The notes under the pieces: generated by a model | What the model was told of the DNA's origin: nothing | The model's input: the letters and a program-made list of their open reading frames with translations, nothing else | The model's database searches: none | Part shown: one piece after another, positions 46,911 through 57,154 of the stretch | Numbering within the stretch: the first letter of the stretch is position 1 | Layout: each line of letters opens with the position of its first letter | From: Mesocentrotus franciscanus | Taxonomy: Eukaryota; Echinodermata; Echinoidea; Camarodonta; Strongylocentrotidae | Assembly: GCA_037976565.1 (NCBI GenBank) | Contig: CP137671.1 | Location: forward strand, 17,985,910 to 18,049,909 | Length of the DNA: 64,000 bases | Direction of reading: 5' to 3' | Position numbers and translations under genes: made by a program

Positions 46911-47955
46911 CACAAACCGAATCGATCCCTATTCAGAGCTTTCAAAACGTTGCTTGAGACGTCATTTCCCACAATGAGAACACGACAGCCAAAGAGGTTT
47001 TGAAGAATGGGTTTTGCAGATGCGGGGCAGTTGAACATCAGGGTCACCTATGGGCTTGCTGTGTGCAGTGGGTCTCAGTAGGAATCTAGGTTGGGTTTAC
47101 GTACATGTACATACCCCTAGAGCATCAAGAGGTATATCTATATATACATGTACATGTATATCAAGGAGGCATAGATAGCAGGAAGCCATCAGGCTGAACA
47201 AAAATCCTCTTCATCCTATCGGGTTCTGACTTGGAGTCGTGGAAACTCGCGAGGGATTAGTTTGCGTATCTGGTCACTACTCCAAAGCTACCATCATCAA
47301 ACATTTCTAATCATGCCACAGCCGAAAGTTTAGATTTGAAGCCAAGTTATTTGGTGAAATTCTACTATTTATGGATCCTGAGCCGCATAGTTCATGTCTC
47401 TTCAAAGAAGTGACATCGATTTGAAATCCCAAGAGAAGAATTTCAGAGAGAGGATTAGGTAGTTAACCAGGATCTTAATCCTGTAATCATGTACATAATA
47501 ATACCATACCCTGTGTTCAATAGCCATTTTCATTACAACAACTAGGCCTACAGTCAATATTCAGATAAAATGTTCTTTGTTCTGTTCTGTCTCGAAACAA
47601 AAAACAGGAAACGTATGAGTTACTTTTGATTTTATCAACATTGATTTTTCCATAATTTCTTTGAGGTAAGCAGAAAAATATGAAATCTGCATATTAGGCT
47701 TCTCAGAATTTACCACGCAGGAAAGGTTTTCCTATTACTTGACACTTTTCTTTTATTATCGTGACTTTCAGTTTATGCCACTTAAACCAAGAAGAAGCCC
47801 TAGCTATTCCGCACCATTAATTATTTCACCTCTAATTGCGTGTTTTCTCTCATCAACCTTATGATTAAGAAACGAGAATGGTCAACTTCAAGGTCCTCCT
47901 CCTCCCCCTCCATGATAAATTTCCTTACTCATCCCACCCATCTATCTAATCATTT
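46911..47955. other. Intergenic DNA, nothing recognised
   Basis: ACATGTACATGT palindromes near 47105 and 47147. Otherwise no coding or repeat signal. Confidence 0.35.
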
Positions 47956-48187
47956 CACTCTATCTCTCTATTCTATATCCCACTCTCTCTCTCTTTCTCT
48001 GTCCTTCTCTCCCATTCTTTCCCTACATGTATATCGCTCTCCCTCCCAAAATCTCTCTCTCTCTCTCTCTCTCACCCCCCTCTCTCTCTCTCTTCCTCTC
48101 TCTATCCCTCTTCCCTGCCCCCCCCCCTCTGCCCTCTCCCCTTTTTCTCTTTCTTTCTCCCCCTCACCCTCTTTGCCCACTTTCTTA

Positions 48188-48215
<28 letters not shown>
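47956..48215. repeat. CT microsatellite tract
   Basis: Interrupted CT runs with C-runs near 48117. Ser/Leu/Pro frames are artefacts. Confidence 0.9.
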
Positions 48216-48218
<3 letters not shown>

Positions 48219-48509
48219 CACGAAACAAGGAGAGAAGTCAATGGTCTGCTCAGGAAGCCAGGTACAGCGTAAGGGCAGCCAGCGCTGTGCGTGTTAAGCT
48301 CATTAGGGAGTATGTGCGTGCAAAGCTAGGCTTGTCCCATGTCAGCCCTACTCCGTAATGCGACTTGCAGACCCGCTGCCTGACATACGAGGGGGCAATA
48401 CCAACCGCGTCACGCCAAACCTCAAATAGCCCATGTCAGCGAGGGAATATCTCACTCTCGAGGCATACAGTATATGATTTCTTGGAATAGTGTATTAATA
48501 CATGTATGT
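48216..48509. other. Balanced-composition patch
   Basis: 48230-48450 is GC-balanced. The C-terminal part of a plus-strand frame crosses it (to 48358), but neither strand gives a recognisable product. Confidence 0.3.
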
Positions 48510-48517
48510 AGGCCTAT

Positions 48518-48518
48518 A

Positions 48519-48564
<46 letters not shown>
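48518..48564. repeat. (TA)n microsatellite
   Basis: Uninterrupted alternating TA. Confidence 0.95.
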
Positions 48565-48568
<4 letters not shown>

Positions 48569-48575
48569 TTCCACT

Positions 48576-48650
48576 TTGAACCAGAAGGACATTAAATCAG
48601 TTAATTAACATACACGTTATTAATGCCCTTCTTACTCTTAGTACACAATA
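48576..48650 (+). repeat. Hairpin-family copy
   Basis: TTGAACCAGAAGGACATTAA faces ATTAATGCCCTTCTTACTCT across an AACATACACG-type loop. It adjoins the (TA)n tract. Confidence 0.75.
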
Positions 48651-49352
48651 TGATATGATATAAGTTTGAATCAGAAACTTTTGTGATTTTTGTGCATTGT
48701 GCATGTCGTCCAGATGAGCAGGCATTCGTGCTGTGAAACAATAATACATGTTAGTCACATCATAAGTTCACCACACAAAATATTTTTCAAAGTTCTCACC
48801 CTGACACTGACCGTCATGAATGATTCGCGAATGCTTTAAGTTTTGGGTTTACACTTGTTATGCTGTGTAATGTGTAGGCCTACAGGTAGAACTTATTGAA
48901 GGTATCAAGTACATTATAAGAATGGCTTTTAAAATGCAGAGTATACATGTACACGTTTCACTATCTCTGATATCTACATCTATAGCTGTTTTCAATTTTA
49001 GTGCATTTTGGCATTCAAATTGCCTTGGAAGTTTTCTTAATGCATGCATTTTGCTATGTGACCGATGTATACAATTTGTTTTTTCCTTCTGAAAAGCAAA
49101 TCAAAGGGAATATAGACATTGATATATTATTTTTTCAAGGATATACAAATACAATAGATTCATATAAGATTGCTAATTTGGCAGTCTGCATATGAAATCG
49201 GTTTCCTCACGATTTCGGGGAAGATTCAAACCAAAGGGGGGAGAACGGCAGGAAAAATCAATCACAGCATGATGGATTGCTGGGTAACTCTAAAAATAAG
49301 ACGCTGCCAGCGAAGTTGGATGGACTGATTACGAAGAACACTTCTGCCTCTA
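48651..49352. other. Intergenic DNA, nothing recognised
   Basis: No coding or repeat signal. Confidence 0.3.
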
Positions 49353-49572
49353 AGAAATAGAACTACCCAGAAAGACTCCTGGATACATGTATATGTAATA
49401 TAACAGAATTGATCCAGAATTCGAACAAAGACAGTAATAAATAGAACTACCAAGAAAGACTCCTAGATACATATAACAGAATTGATCGAGAATTTGAAAA
49501 AAGACAGTAAGAAATCGAACCAGCCAGGAAGACTCCTAGATACATATAACAGAATTGATCCACAATTAAAAA
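49353..49572 (+). repeat. Tandem array, about 70-80 bp unit, three copies
   Basis: AGAAATAGAACTACC, GAAAGACTCCTAGATACAT and ATAACAGAATTGATC blocks recur three times. The first copy has an ATGTATATGTA insertion. Confidence 0.9.
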
Positions 49573-50724
49573 AAAGACCCCAAAGACCAACAAAGTCCCC
49601 AATAACACAGGGTATGGCGTTGACACGTACGGTTCCTAGCTGGCAATCCTTACCTTCATGTATGAAATGTAATACGCAAGGAACAAATTCTTAATATATT
49701 AGACTACATTCCAAACAGGAAGTGTAGAATTTGATTGCTTAACCGACGATAAGATAAGCTGCACGGCCCACTTGTTGCTTGTGATCGCCGCCAATTCGTG
49801 TATTTAATTCCTTTTAATCGAGTAGAAATTTTTTGCTCTGTTTCTCCTGGGTCATGGCGGTATCGCTAATCACTTAAAAACTTTGCCACTACTATCATGA
49901 CTGCATCTCGTTCTCGAAGCCAAGATAAATGCTTGAAAGGAAAGTCGTGACTCGAGAGATTAGCAGTGTAGGATGAAGAATGGCGTGGGTCTTGCACGGT
50001 TGCCGTGGCGACCTGGCAAGTCTAGACATTGATATATCGGATTGAATAAATGACAACATGTTTAGGTTGGGATTAAGGAGGAAATGGCGAGAGAAAGGAA
50101 GGTTCTCTGCGCGCTTATCTCGGGAGGAAGAGGGTTGAAAAGTCGAAGTGTAAGACATCGGCAGGAGCACTATACAGAAGCCTCCGTGGGCCAATGACTC
50201 ACGCTGTAGTCTACCCCGCCAGACCCTGCTAGTCACTAACTCACGTCTTAAGGTGTTGGATATCAACTCGCATGCATTAAATATTTTGGAGGTTCGTTAC
50301 TATGGGTGAGACACTGAGTCATGTTGTTCCAGTCTTTAGAGTCCTACAAAGTTTCAAACAAAGAAAAGGAGGACGTCCCTGTAGGATAGGTTCATTCATA
50401 TCCGAGACGATGACTCACAAGGATTGAGAATGGTCATAGAGAATTAGAAACCATCTTGCCCTGAAGCTGAAGTCTTTCTTCCTAAACTTGTAGCAGTTTT
50501 ACTATTTAAGATACAACTCCAACTACCTTCTAATAAACAAATGCATAGGAAAGTAATTTGTGATTATGCAACTGTTTATTAAAGGAGTAAAATATGCCAC
50601 CATCAAATGTCACCAAAAACACAAACTTGATATCATTACAATCCAGGAAATCAAGGAAATAGATAATTAACATACAAAAGTTATACTTTTGAGCGACTTC
50701 ATATGGCCATTTTGAACACAGCAA
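49573..50724. other. Intergenic DNA; possible GATA-site cluster
   Basis: GATAAGATAAG at 49748-49758 is a double GATA-factor site within a GC-balanced patch (49735-49860). The 123-codon minus frame at 49895-50266 has no recognisable domain. Confidence 0.3.
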
Positions 50725-50804
50725 ATCATCTGTTGACAGCCAGAAGGGCATTAACTCTGCATTAAAGTATATGAGTAAACACCCTTCTGTCTCCAAACAG
50801 AGGA
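50725..50804 (+). repeat. Hairpin-family copy (long, well preserved)
   Basis: ATCATCTGTTGACAGCCAG with AAGGGCATTAACTC faces GAGTAAACACCCTTCTGTCT followed by CCAAACAGAGG. The loop TGCATTAAAGTATAT is the reverse complement of the loop in the copy at 51.3 kb. Confidence 0.85.
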
Positions 50805-50879
50805 AATTAAGATGTTAAAAAAATGCAACATTCACATGAAAACAAATGTACTTGTTTTGTCTAAAGAGCAAAAACCTAT

Positions 50880-51170
50880 AGTAAGGCCATATAAAAAATA
50901 TTTATGTTTAGCGTCCCCGCCCGCTTCCTTTTGGCGGGCCGCCTGCCCTTTTTTTTTCAAAATTTTTTTTTTAATCTTAATGAAAAAACATGAAAAACAT
51001 ACTGCTAAAATGGTCTTTTTCTGAATTAAAAAAAAAAAACATAAATGCTGGCGGCCATCTTGAAAAATAGCCCGACTGGCTGGAGGGAAAATGTACGGAG
51101 CGGCCATTTTGAAAGAAAAAAAAAAGGGCTTCCTCCTTCCTATTTTTCAAAAAGGCAGGACACTAAACAT
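50880..51170. other. T/A-run-rich patch with repeated GGCCAT(C/T)TTGAAA
   Basis: GCGGCCATCTTGAAAAA and GCGGCCATTTTGAAAGA occur about 50 bases apart, with several homopolymer T/A runs. GCGGGCCGCC lies near 50934. Confidence 0.35.
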
Positions 51171-51325
51171 GTTTTTTTTTTTTAATGGTCTATTAAAGGT
51201 ATGAAGACGTCATATATTTGTGATCAAACAACTCAATACCGAAAGTGAATATCAATAAAAGAGGGGGATTTGAATGATGAAGATTGCTTCAGTTACAACA
51301 TCCTATGCAAGGAACCGATCGAACA

Positions 51326-51412
51326 CATCATCTGTTTGTAGCTACAAATGTAGAAGGGTTAACTCATATACTTTAATACAAAGTTGACATCCCTTTTGGC
51401 TCTAAACATCAA
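51326..51412 (-). repeat. Hairpin-family copy
   Basis: CATCATCTGTTTGTAGCTAC then AGAAGGGTTAACTC faces GTTGACATCCCTTTTGGCTC, with the conserved loop ATATACTTTAATACAA. An extra 8-10 bases (AAATG region) sit in the left arm. Confidence 0.75.
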
Positions 51413-51608
51413 AAAAAAATTCCAGGCTTTATTTCATCAAAGGTCTATGATAAAGTTTACGGTTGCAATTTGGTTATGGGTTAAAGGTTAGGTATAACAC
51501 TAGGTCAAGGGTTGAAATAAGGAACTTAGTTATTGATACCGGTAGTTATTGATTGTTAATGTAGTTAGAGCAGACATACATGTCATAGAACTTTTAATGA
51601 TTACTCTT

Positions 51609-51751
51609 CAGGAAAAAAATATTAAACAATTTCGGGGGCTACTTTTCAAGCTTGCTTGCATGAAAATAACACTCTTTAATTTGTTTTGCATTGAACTCTA
51701 TGCAAATTTCGGGGGCTAATTCGCCCTGAGCCCCCATGTATTTTTTCCCTG
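51609..51751 (-). mobile_element. hAT-like MITE copy 3, internally deleted, perfect 8-bp target duplication
   Basis: The ends CAGGAAAAAAATATT and TATTTTTTCCCTG are flanked directly by TTACTCTT on both sides (51601-51608 and 51752-51759). It aligns in reverse orientation with copies at 16.9 and 21.8 kb but lacks about 45 internal bases between two CCCCCGAAA motifs. Confidence 0.9.
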
Positions 51752-51839
51752 TTACTCTTGACATTAAAAGCTTTGAGTTGGTTTTACAGAGAGTAAACTA
51801 CATGTACATGTACACATAGAAGTGTCATGATCATTTGAA

Positions 51840-52310
51840 AGCTTGGGATATGTAGCGACAGCCCCTCCCCCCCCCCCACACACACACATACACACACACA
51901 GAGACAAAAAATGAATAATTTTTATAATTTAGTGGTGGCTTTAAATGAATGGGTCAAACTTGTCATCCTAGATCTTTTACATGTATACTGTAATTCCACA
52001 CCACCACCATGCCCCCTCCCAATTAAAATGTCTAGACAAAAGCTTGGGGAAAAAACCTGATTCTACATGTAATGACTCATTTGGTGGCTCTGAACCAATG
52101 GGTAATGTTCAGGGTTGTGGGACTCAAACAGCTGACATGCCAACACCCCATCCCATCCCAAACATACCAAATAAAATATTATTATGCAATTTGTTGGTGA
52201 CTTTGAGTCAACAGGTTGCCCGGGTGGTTCTGGTTCTGATGTGCCCCTCTCCCTTCCCCCTCCCCCTCCCCACCCCCCCTCCCTATCAACATGTCTGGTC
52301 CTAACCCTGT
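51840..52310 (+). repeat. Decayed tandem array, about 130-150 bp units, three copies
   Basis: A GTGGTGGCTTTAAATGAATG block near 51932, TTGGTGGCTCTGAACCAATG near 52081, and TTGGTGACTTTGAGTCAACA near 52193. Each is followed by a C-rich stretch and AA(A/C)ATGTCT. A CA run lies at 51876-51900. Confidence 0.65.
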
Positions 52311-53100
52311 TATAGCTAAAGCATCAACTTTATACAAAATTGCATTCATAAAAGAAAGGGGGTCAAAAGCAATATCCTAGAGGTGGTTCAGGGTTATCAG
52401 GAGACTGCTGGAGGTCTTTTCTGTAATCAAAGACAAGGTTTTTACAGAGCAATGACTCAATTAGAAAGATCTACTGGTACTTGTGATGAGAGACTGTAGG
52501 CAGACAAGGCTGTACATTATTGGTTTATCGTGTAATAGCCTTGTTTATCCAACAATAATAGATAGGAATATACAACCAAAATGCATATATATTGGTTTAC
52601 AATGTATCATCAAATAAACTTGTTTACCTGACAGGAGTATATGGGAATATCCCCCCCACAACAACAAAACAAAAGCATTTGCATAGCATCAGGTACCTGT
52701 AAGAGCATTACAAAATTTGCTCATGAATCTACATGTAGGAGAGTAATTCGCTTTTTAAAAATATAAACATTTTAAAAAATGCATAAAATATCAATATACA
52801 GGTCAAATGAATTTCTTTATATCTTACTGACATTATTTTTGCAATCATTGTTCAATTTATTTTTCGAGCATCAGCAGTAATTTCTCAAAGGATTAATATC
52901 TGGTATTCTATACACTAAACATAAACATAGACCAACTTCTTCCTTCGTACCTCGTTATTTCGACACTGTCCCTCCTCTTCTCTTTCTATCCCCCTTTCTA
53001 GTTCATCCTCTGTTTCTAAGCCTCCATTTCTCCCCTATTTACCCTTTCTTTCTCTCAATCTCTTAAATTCTCTTCCTGTCTCTTTTTCTTTCCTCCGGCC
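52311..53100. other. Intergenic DNA, nothing recognised
   Basis: AT-rich, becoming pyrimidine-rich after 52970. Confidence 0.35.
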
Positions 53101-53156
53101 TCCCTTGCTGTCTCTTCCTTCTCCCTTTCTACACCCCCTTCTCTCTTTCTACACCC

Positions 53157-53191
<35 letters not shown>

Positions 53192-53269
53192 CCTCCCTCC
53201 CTCTCTCTCACTTTTAACATGTCCTCCCTCACTCTTCTGCTTCCTCTCTTTCTCCCTCCTCATTCCCCC

Positions 53270-53309
<40 letters not shown>

Positions 53310-53345
53310 CATTCTCTCTCTTCTCCCATTCTCTCTCTTCCACCC
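53101..53345. repeat. CT microsatellite tract
   Basis: (CT)n at 53160-53187 and 53274-53303 with CTCCC interruptions. A duplicated TTCTCCCATTCTCTCTC follows. Confidence 0.9.
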
Positions 53346-54360
53346 CCATCCATGCCGTATCCATGACGCTTCGCTACCATCCATTCTACCCGCACACCAA
53401 AAAAAAAAACAACTCCCCATGCCATCAAAACTCCAGGTGCAAGGGCAGACTATGCCCTCAGCCTATCGAATGGCTCTACCGTTGTCGTGTTGTCGTCGTC
53501 GTCGGGAGTTCAATATCATCTGCACGGAAACAGGAATGATTCCATTTCCATGCATTTCAAACACAGTACATGGCCGATGTACTGTGTGCTATACGGAATG
53601 CACACAGACATGAACGACACTGCTAGATGAATATCACTAGCAAAATAATCCAGGGATGTTCAGAGGCACAGTTTTGTTGCTTGAGATTATCCTCATCATC
53701 GTTTCAATCAAATACTTATTAGTCTTTGACCAACATCGATTTACTCACTAGTACAGTCATTTTGTTCAATTTAGTTTTGGTTTGATTTGATTTGATGTGT
53801 ATTTATTCCATATATATCATTATATATATTTACAATCTTGTAACTTTTGATGTATGATAACGAGATGGTATATAAAGAAAAGAGGTCTTCTTGAGCTTGA
53901 GCTTGAAGTGACGTCCTCTTTATAGAAAATGAAAATAACAACACATAAAATATGAAGCATGCATAAAAATTAGGAGAGGAAAGAAGAAAGATGGAAAAAG
54001 GGAATTGGAAGAGAAGGGACAGAGAGGAATGGGGAGGGAGAGAAAGTTACATTCATGATAACATCGGGAGGAGTACATATGTATCAACTTCAAGTCAAGT
54101 TGTGCATAGCAGGGTCTATCTAGATAGGGGTACAAAAATAGGTGCACAAAAATTATGAGAATGAACATTTAAATTAATACTTGTTGCACTGCCAAAACTC
54201 AATTGGGTATGTATTGAGTTTTCATAACCTTTCAACTGTCAATATGTCATTCGTGGATTTCATGCATCCCTAAAAGTAAAAAACTTTACAAGTACATGTT
54301 CATGTAGATGATTTACCTATTTCTTGTATTCAAAAAATAAAATTAAAATGCATTCTTTTT
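53346..54360. other. Intron-side DNA downstream of the NR0B exon
   Basis: This should be the start of the NR0B intron. I searched the minus strand by eye for the expected C-terminal receptor exon (helices 9-12, AF-2) and found none. (GAGCTT)n near 53892-53906 is the only small repeat. Confidence 0.4.
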
Positions 54361-54366
54361 CTTACC
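54361..54366 (-). other. Splice donor closing the NR0B exon
   Basis: On the minus strand the exon ends ...CCAG and continues GTAAGAAAAA, a good match to the metazoan donor consensus. The intron interrupts the codon after its first base. The open frame runs only seven codons past the donor (KKKNAF and stop), as expected for intron read-through. Confidence 0.85.
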
Positions 54367-55095
54367 TGGATTGAAGAAGATGGTTGATTTCAGATATGCA
54401 AATTCCTTATCGTCGATCTGGAGTGTTTGACACTTCTGGAAAAACGCATTTAAAGTATCTATGTCCGATGTGGTGGGAATTCCTTGCGTGGCAATAATAT
54501 ATTTCAGTAGGGCTCCCTCACGACAATCCCTTTCTGAGCAGGGTTTGGCGACGGATGTTGCCGATGACGCGGGTTTACTATTTACACTGGTGGTCACGTT
54601 GTTATCTTGCGAGTCTTTGTGAAAGGAGACTTTTTCAACTTGTATGTGGAATTGACATTGCGCCATGGTTAGGATAAGGAGTTCTGACCAGCAGTGCTGG
54701 AGGAGTCGTACGCGATCGCTCCGTGACAGACACAGCACCGCGGGTAGATTCCTGATGAAATCTACTGTTTTGATGAGGAGCTGGGCCGCATATGGGCACA
54801 CCTCCTCCGCGTGTTTAAGTCTGATGATGGTGGGTAGAGTGTGGGTCACATGTGGCGCCCTCATTGGGCAGTCCCACGGATATATTGCCTCCTGTTGGTT
54901 GCTCCCGGCCTCCTCTTCTTCCGGCTTGGGTTGGCACGCATCCTCCGTCGCTGCTGGCTTTGGCGATGCTGACGGCGCCGCGGTCGACGATGTTCCTGAT
55001 GATAATAATGTATATAGAATGCTGTGGTGGTTCTTCTTTTCTGGACAGTCACACTGTGACGTCGTATTGGAGGGATTGGTTTTGGCACTCATCAT
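54366..55095 (-). CDS. NR0B: First coding exon of an NR0B (SHP/DAX1-like) nuclear receptor; partial gene
   Basis: The 243 complete codons start at a double ATG and end in the first base of codon 244, immediately before a GTAAG donor (54365-54361). Residues 15-33 carry CDC followed by SILYTLLSS, the LxxLL-like cofactor motif found once in SHP and repeated in DAX1. Residues 100-157 match helices 3-5 of the NR0B ligand-binding domain (KTVDFIRNLP, LLQHCW, MAQ). Residues 228-243 (DDKEFAYLKSTIFFNP) match the conserved helix 8 region. No C4 zinc-finger DNA-binding domain is present, as expected for NR0B proteins, which act as corepressors by binding other receptors. The intron position after FNP is the one shared by vertebrate NR0B1 and NR0B2. 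A low-complexity S/P/E-rich linker (residues 34-75) and a Ser/Asn-rich insert (about 160-190) are lineage-specific. The rest of the domain, including AF-2, must be in another exon. The KTVxFxRNLP wording is closer to SHP than to DAX1. The family call is strong; the subfamily is inferred. Confidence 0.9.
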
Positions 55096-55182
55096 AAAAC
55101 AATTTCGGTGGGATTGTTCGTTCTCTCCTTCCTTCCTTCTTGTCTACAGCTTGCTTCGTCTCTCCTCACTGGAGGAAGATCT
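55096..55182 (-). promoter_or_regulatory. Probable 5' UTR of the NR0B exon, with a possible upstream splice acceptor
   Basis: Upstream of the double ATG the minus strand is purine-rich, and no upstream ATG was noticed in about 70 bases. A CTTCCTCCAG sequence ending at 55169 could be a splice acceptor for a 5' UTR exon, because it follows a moderately pyrimidine-rich stretch. No TATA box or initiator is evident. Whether transcription starts here or farther upstream cannot be decided from sequence alone. Confidence 0.35.
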
Positions 55183-56224
55183 AAAATGGAACAAAGATAC
55201 CACGAAACATAGGAAAAGTCTCTGTTAAAGATTATTGACCTTAAATCAATCAATAGCATTCAGACGAAGGTGGGTAGATAGAAGATAAATCACAGATACA
55301 TGTAGATGAATGAATGGTAGATTTAAATATATGGATAGATAGATAGATTCATGTACATACATTGTACATGTACATATTATAGATAAATAGACTGATAGAT
55401 AGAGTGACATACATGTATTGGTTAATTCAAGTACATAGCAACCAGTACATTATCCTAGCATTGAATTCATCATTGAAATCAAATGCTACAATCGTGCATT
55501 TCAACACAATTTCAATCATAAATGTGAAATATTAAATTTTAAAAAATGTTTTTTGTGCTGCATGGCCCTGAAAGTGAACCAGAAGGCCCGGGGCAGGGGG
55601 GACAGGGTGGAGGAGGGCTATTGATAACCTACTGGTACTGTCTCCGCTCCAAAGAGTTCTACCTGTCCCCTTTCCTCCCCCATTGGCAGGCTTATCATAC
55701 ATGTAGATCTATAATAATAGTGTTTTTATCAACATAATTATAGTCATGTTACTCATGTACATGTATATTCATCTTTGGACACATGGATTTTATCACCAAA
55801 TGTGGGTTCTCCAAAAAGGATAAAGTTTTTAAAACTGAACCAACTGGGTTTTATCAACATCGCGTTAAAACGTAATAAAAAACGTAAATTTCATTCTCCA
55901 GTTTATTTCCTTCTCTCACTGTTAACCTACATATACATGAATATGTCTGATGTTGAATACATCACTATTGAATTATTATTGCAGCATAAACCACAAAGAA
56001 CGCTGTGTTCCAGTAAATAATCAATATTTTATTTCCCACAAGCCATGACAAAAATCTTATGGGGGGGGGGGTAATTTTTATGTGCAGCCACTGTTTTATG
56101 GAATAACTTTAATACCGGAATACCTTTTAAATAATTATAGAAACATACCAAAAGTTCAGATGTAATTTGAAAACATATTTATTTTATAGCACTTTGTAAA
56201 ATCTCAAAATTATGAACCTAATGT
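55183..56224. other. Intergenic DNA upstream of NR0B
   Basis: Repeated ACATGTA palindromes near 55360-55376 and 55755-55768, and GATA-type ATAGATAGATAG runs near 55335-55400. No exon is recognised. Confidence 0.35.
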
Positions 56225-56321
56225 ACCATCTCCACTCCTTCTGTATTCTCTTCTGTAAAGCGCATAGAGACTGCAATTATGCCTACATGTACATGTATGT
56301 GTTATGCACTATATAAAAATG

Positions 56322-56362
<41 letters not shown>
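56225..56362 (+). repeat. Retroposon 3' tail ending in (ATT)n
   Basis: CTGTAAAGCGCATAGAGACT, TATGCACTATATAAAAATG and then (ATT)n. It is the same tail type as at 16510-16600 and better preserved. Confidence 0.6.
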
Positions 56363-56363
<1 letters not shown>

Positions 56364-56910
56364 ATTTTGGTAATAACATCATAATAAAAACATATACATG
56401 TACATGTATTATCCACTTTGGCGCCTGAAACAACAGTCCGATTGTTCACTGTTTTTTTTTTTGATGATTTTTTTTTTTACATACATGTACAATATCAACA
56501 GGGGGGAATTGAGTAGTCAAATGATATACAGGTACTACTAAATTCAACCACAATTTTTCTGATATTACAGATATCCTTTATTGTGCAAATTTACAGATTA
56601 AAAGATAACATTTATATTTCAGCTTTTAGGGATAGCTGACATAAAATATCTGTGTGATATCAATCAATATTAGATTAGGACCTTTCCATCTCCTACTTTT
56701 TTCCTTGGAAGTTGCAACAAATTTGTATATTGCTATTATGACCAATTACATGTACAGTATACATTACACTTTTCATTTTCGGTTTCCAACCTTGTATAAT
56801 AGATCTATTAAAATTAAATAGTACTAGAAAGTGTTTTTTTCTTCTTTTATTTGGATTTGGCTCTTCATTTGCTTTGGATCAATGTTTAGCTACATACTTA
56901 ATATCCATAA
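56363..56910. other. Intergenic DNA, nothing recognised
   Basis: T-runs and ACATGTA palindromes only. Confidence 0.3.
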
Positions 56911-57154
56911 CAGTGGCATAGCATGAGTCCACTCAGAAGGCACTAGAACTATTAAGGCGTTCCTGTCTTCCTCGGAAAATGAATAAAACGGCTACTAACG
57001 GGTCCAAGTGTCTTTTTTCTGTCCTTTTCCCATTCTCCCTGTCCTTTTCTCTATTTTTGTCTGGCCTTTTCTGTAGTATTATAATCTTTTTTACCCCTTG
57101 TCCTGGGGGCATATGCCCATGCCCCCATGCCCCCCCACCGTAGCTACACCACTG
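56911..57154. mobile_element. hAT-like non-autonomous element, 244 bp
   Basis: The left end CAGTGGCATAGCATGAGTCC and right end CGTAGCTACACCACTG are imperfect inverted repeats of the CAGTGGYRTAGC type. The flanking octamers ATCCATAA (56903-56910) and ATACATAA (57155-57162) differ at one position, consistent with an aged 8-bp hAT duplication. The interior includes a pyrimidine-rich segment and CATGCCCCCATGCCCC. No transposase is encoded. Confidence 0.75.

Noticed and set aside
49895..50266. 123-codon minus-strand frame as a possible NR0B downstream exon
   Set aside because: The translation shows none of the receptor helix 9-12 signatures.
54665..55228. 187-codon plus-strand frame
   Set aside because: It is the antisense shadow of the NR0B exon, whose minus-strand translation matches a known family.
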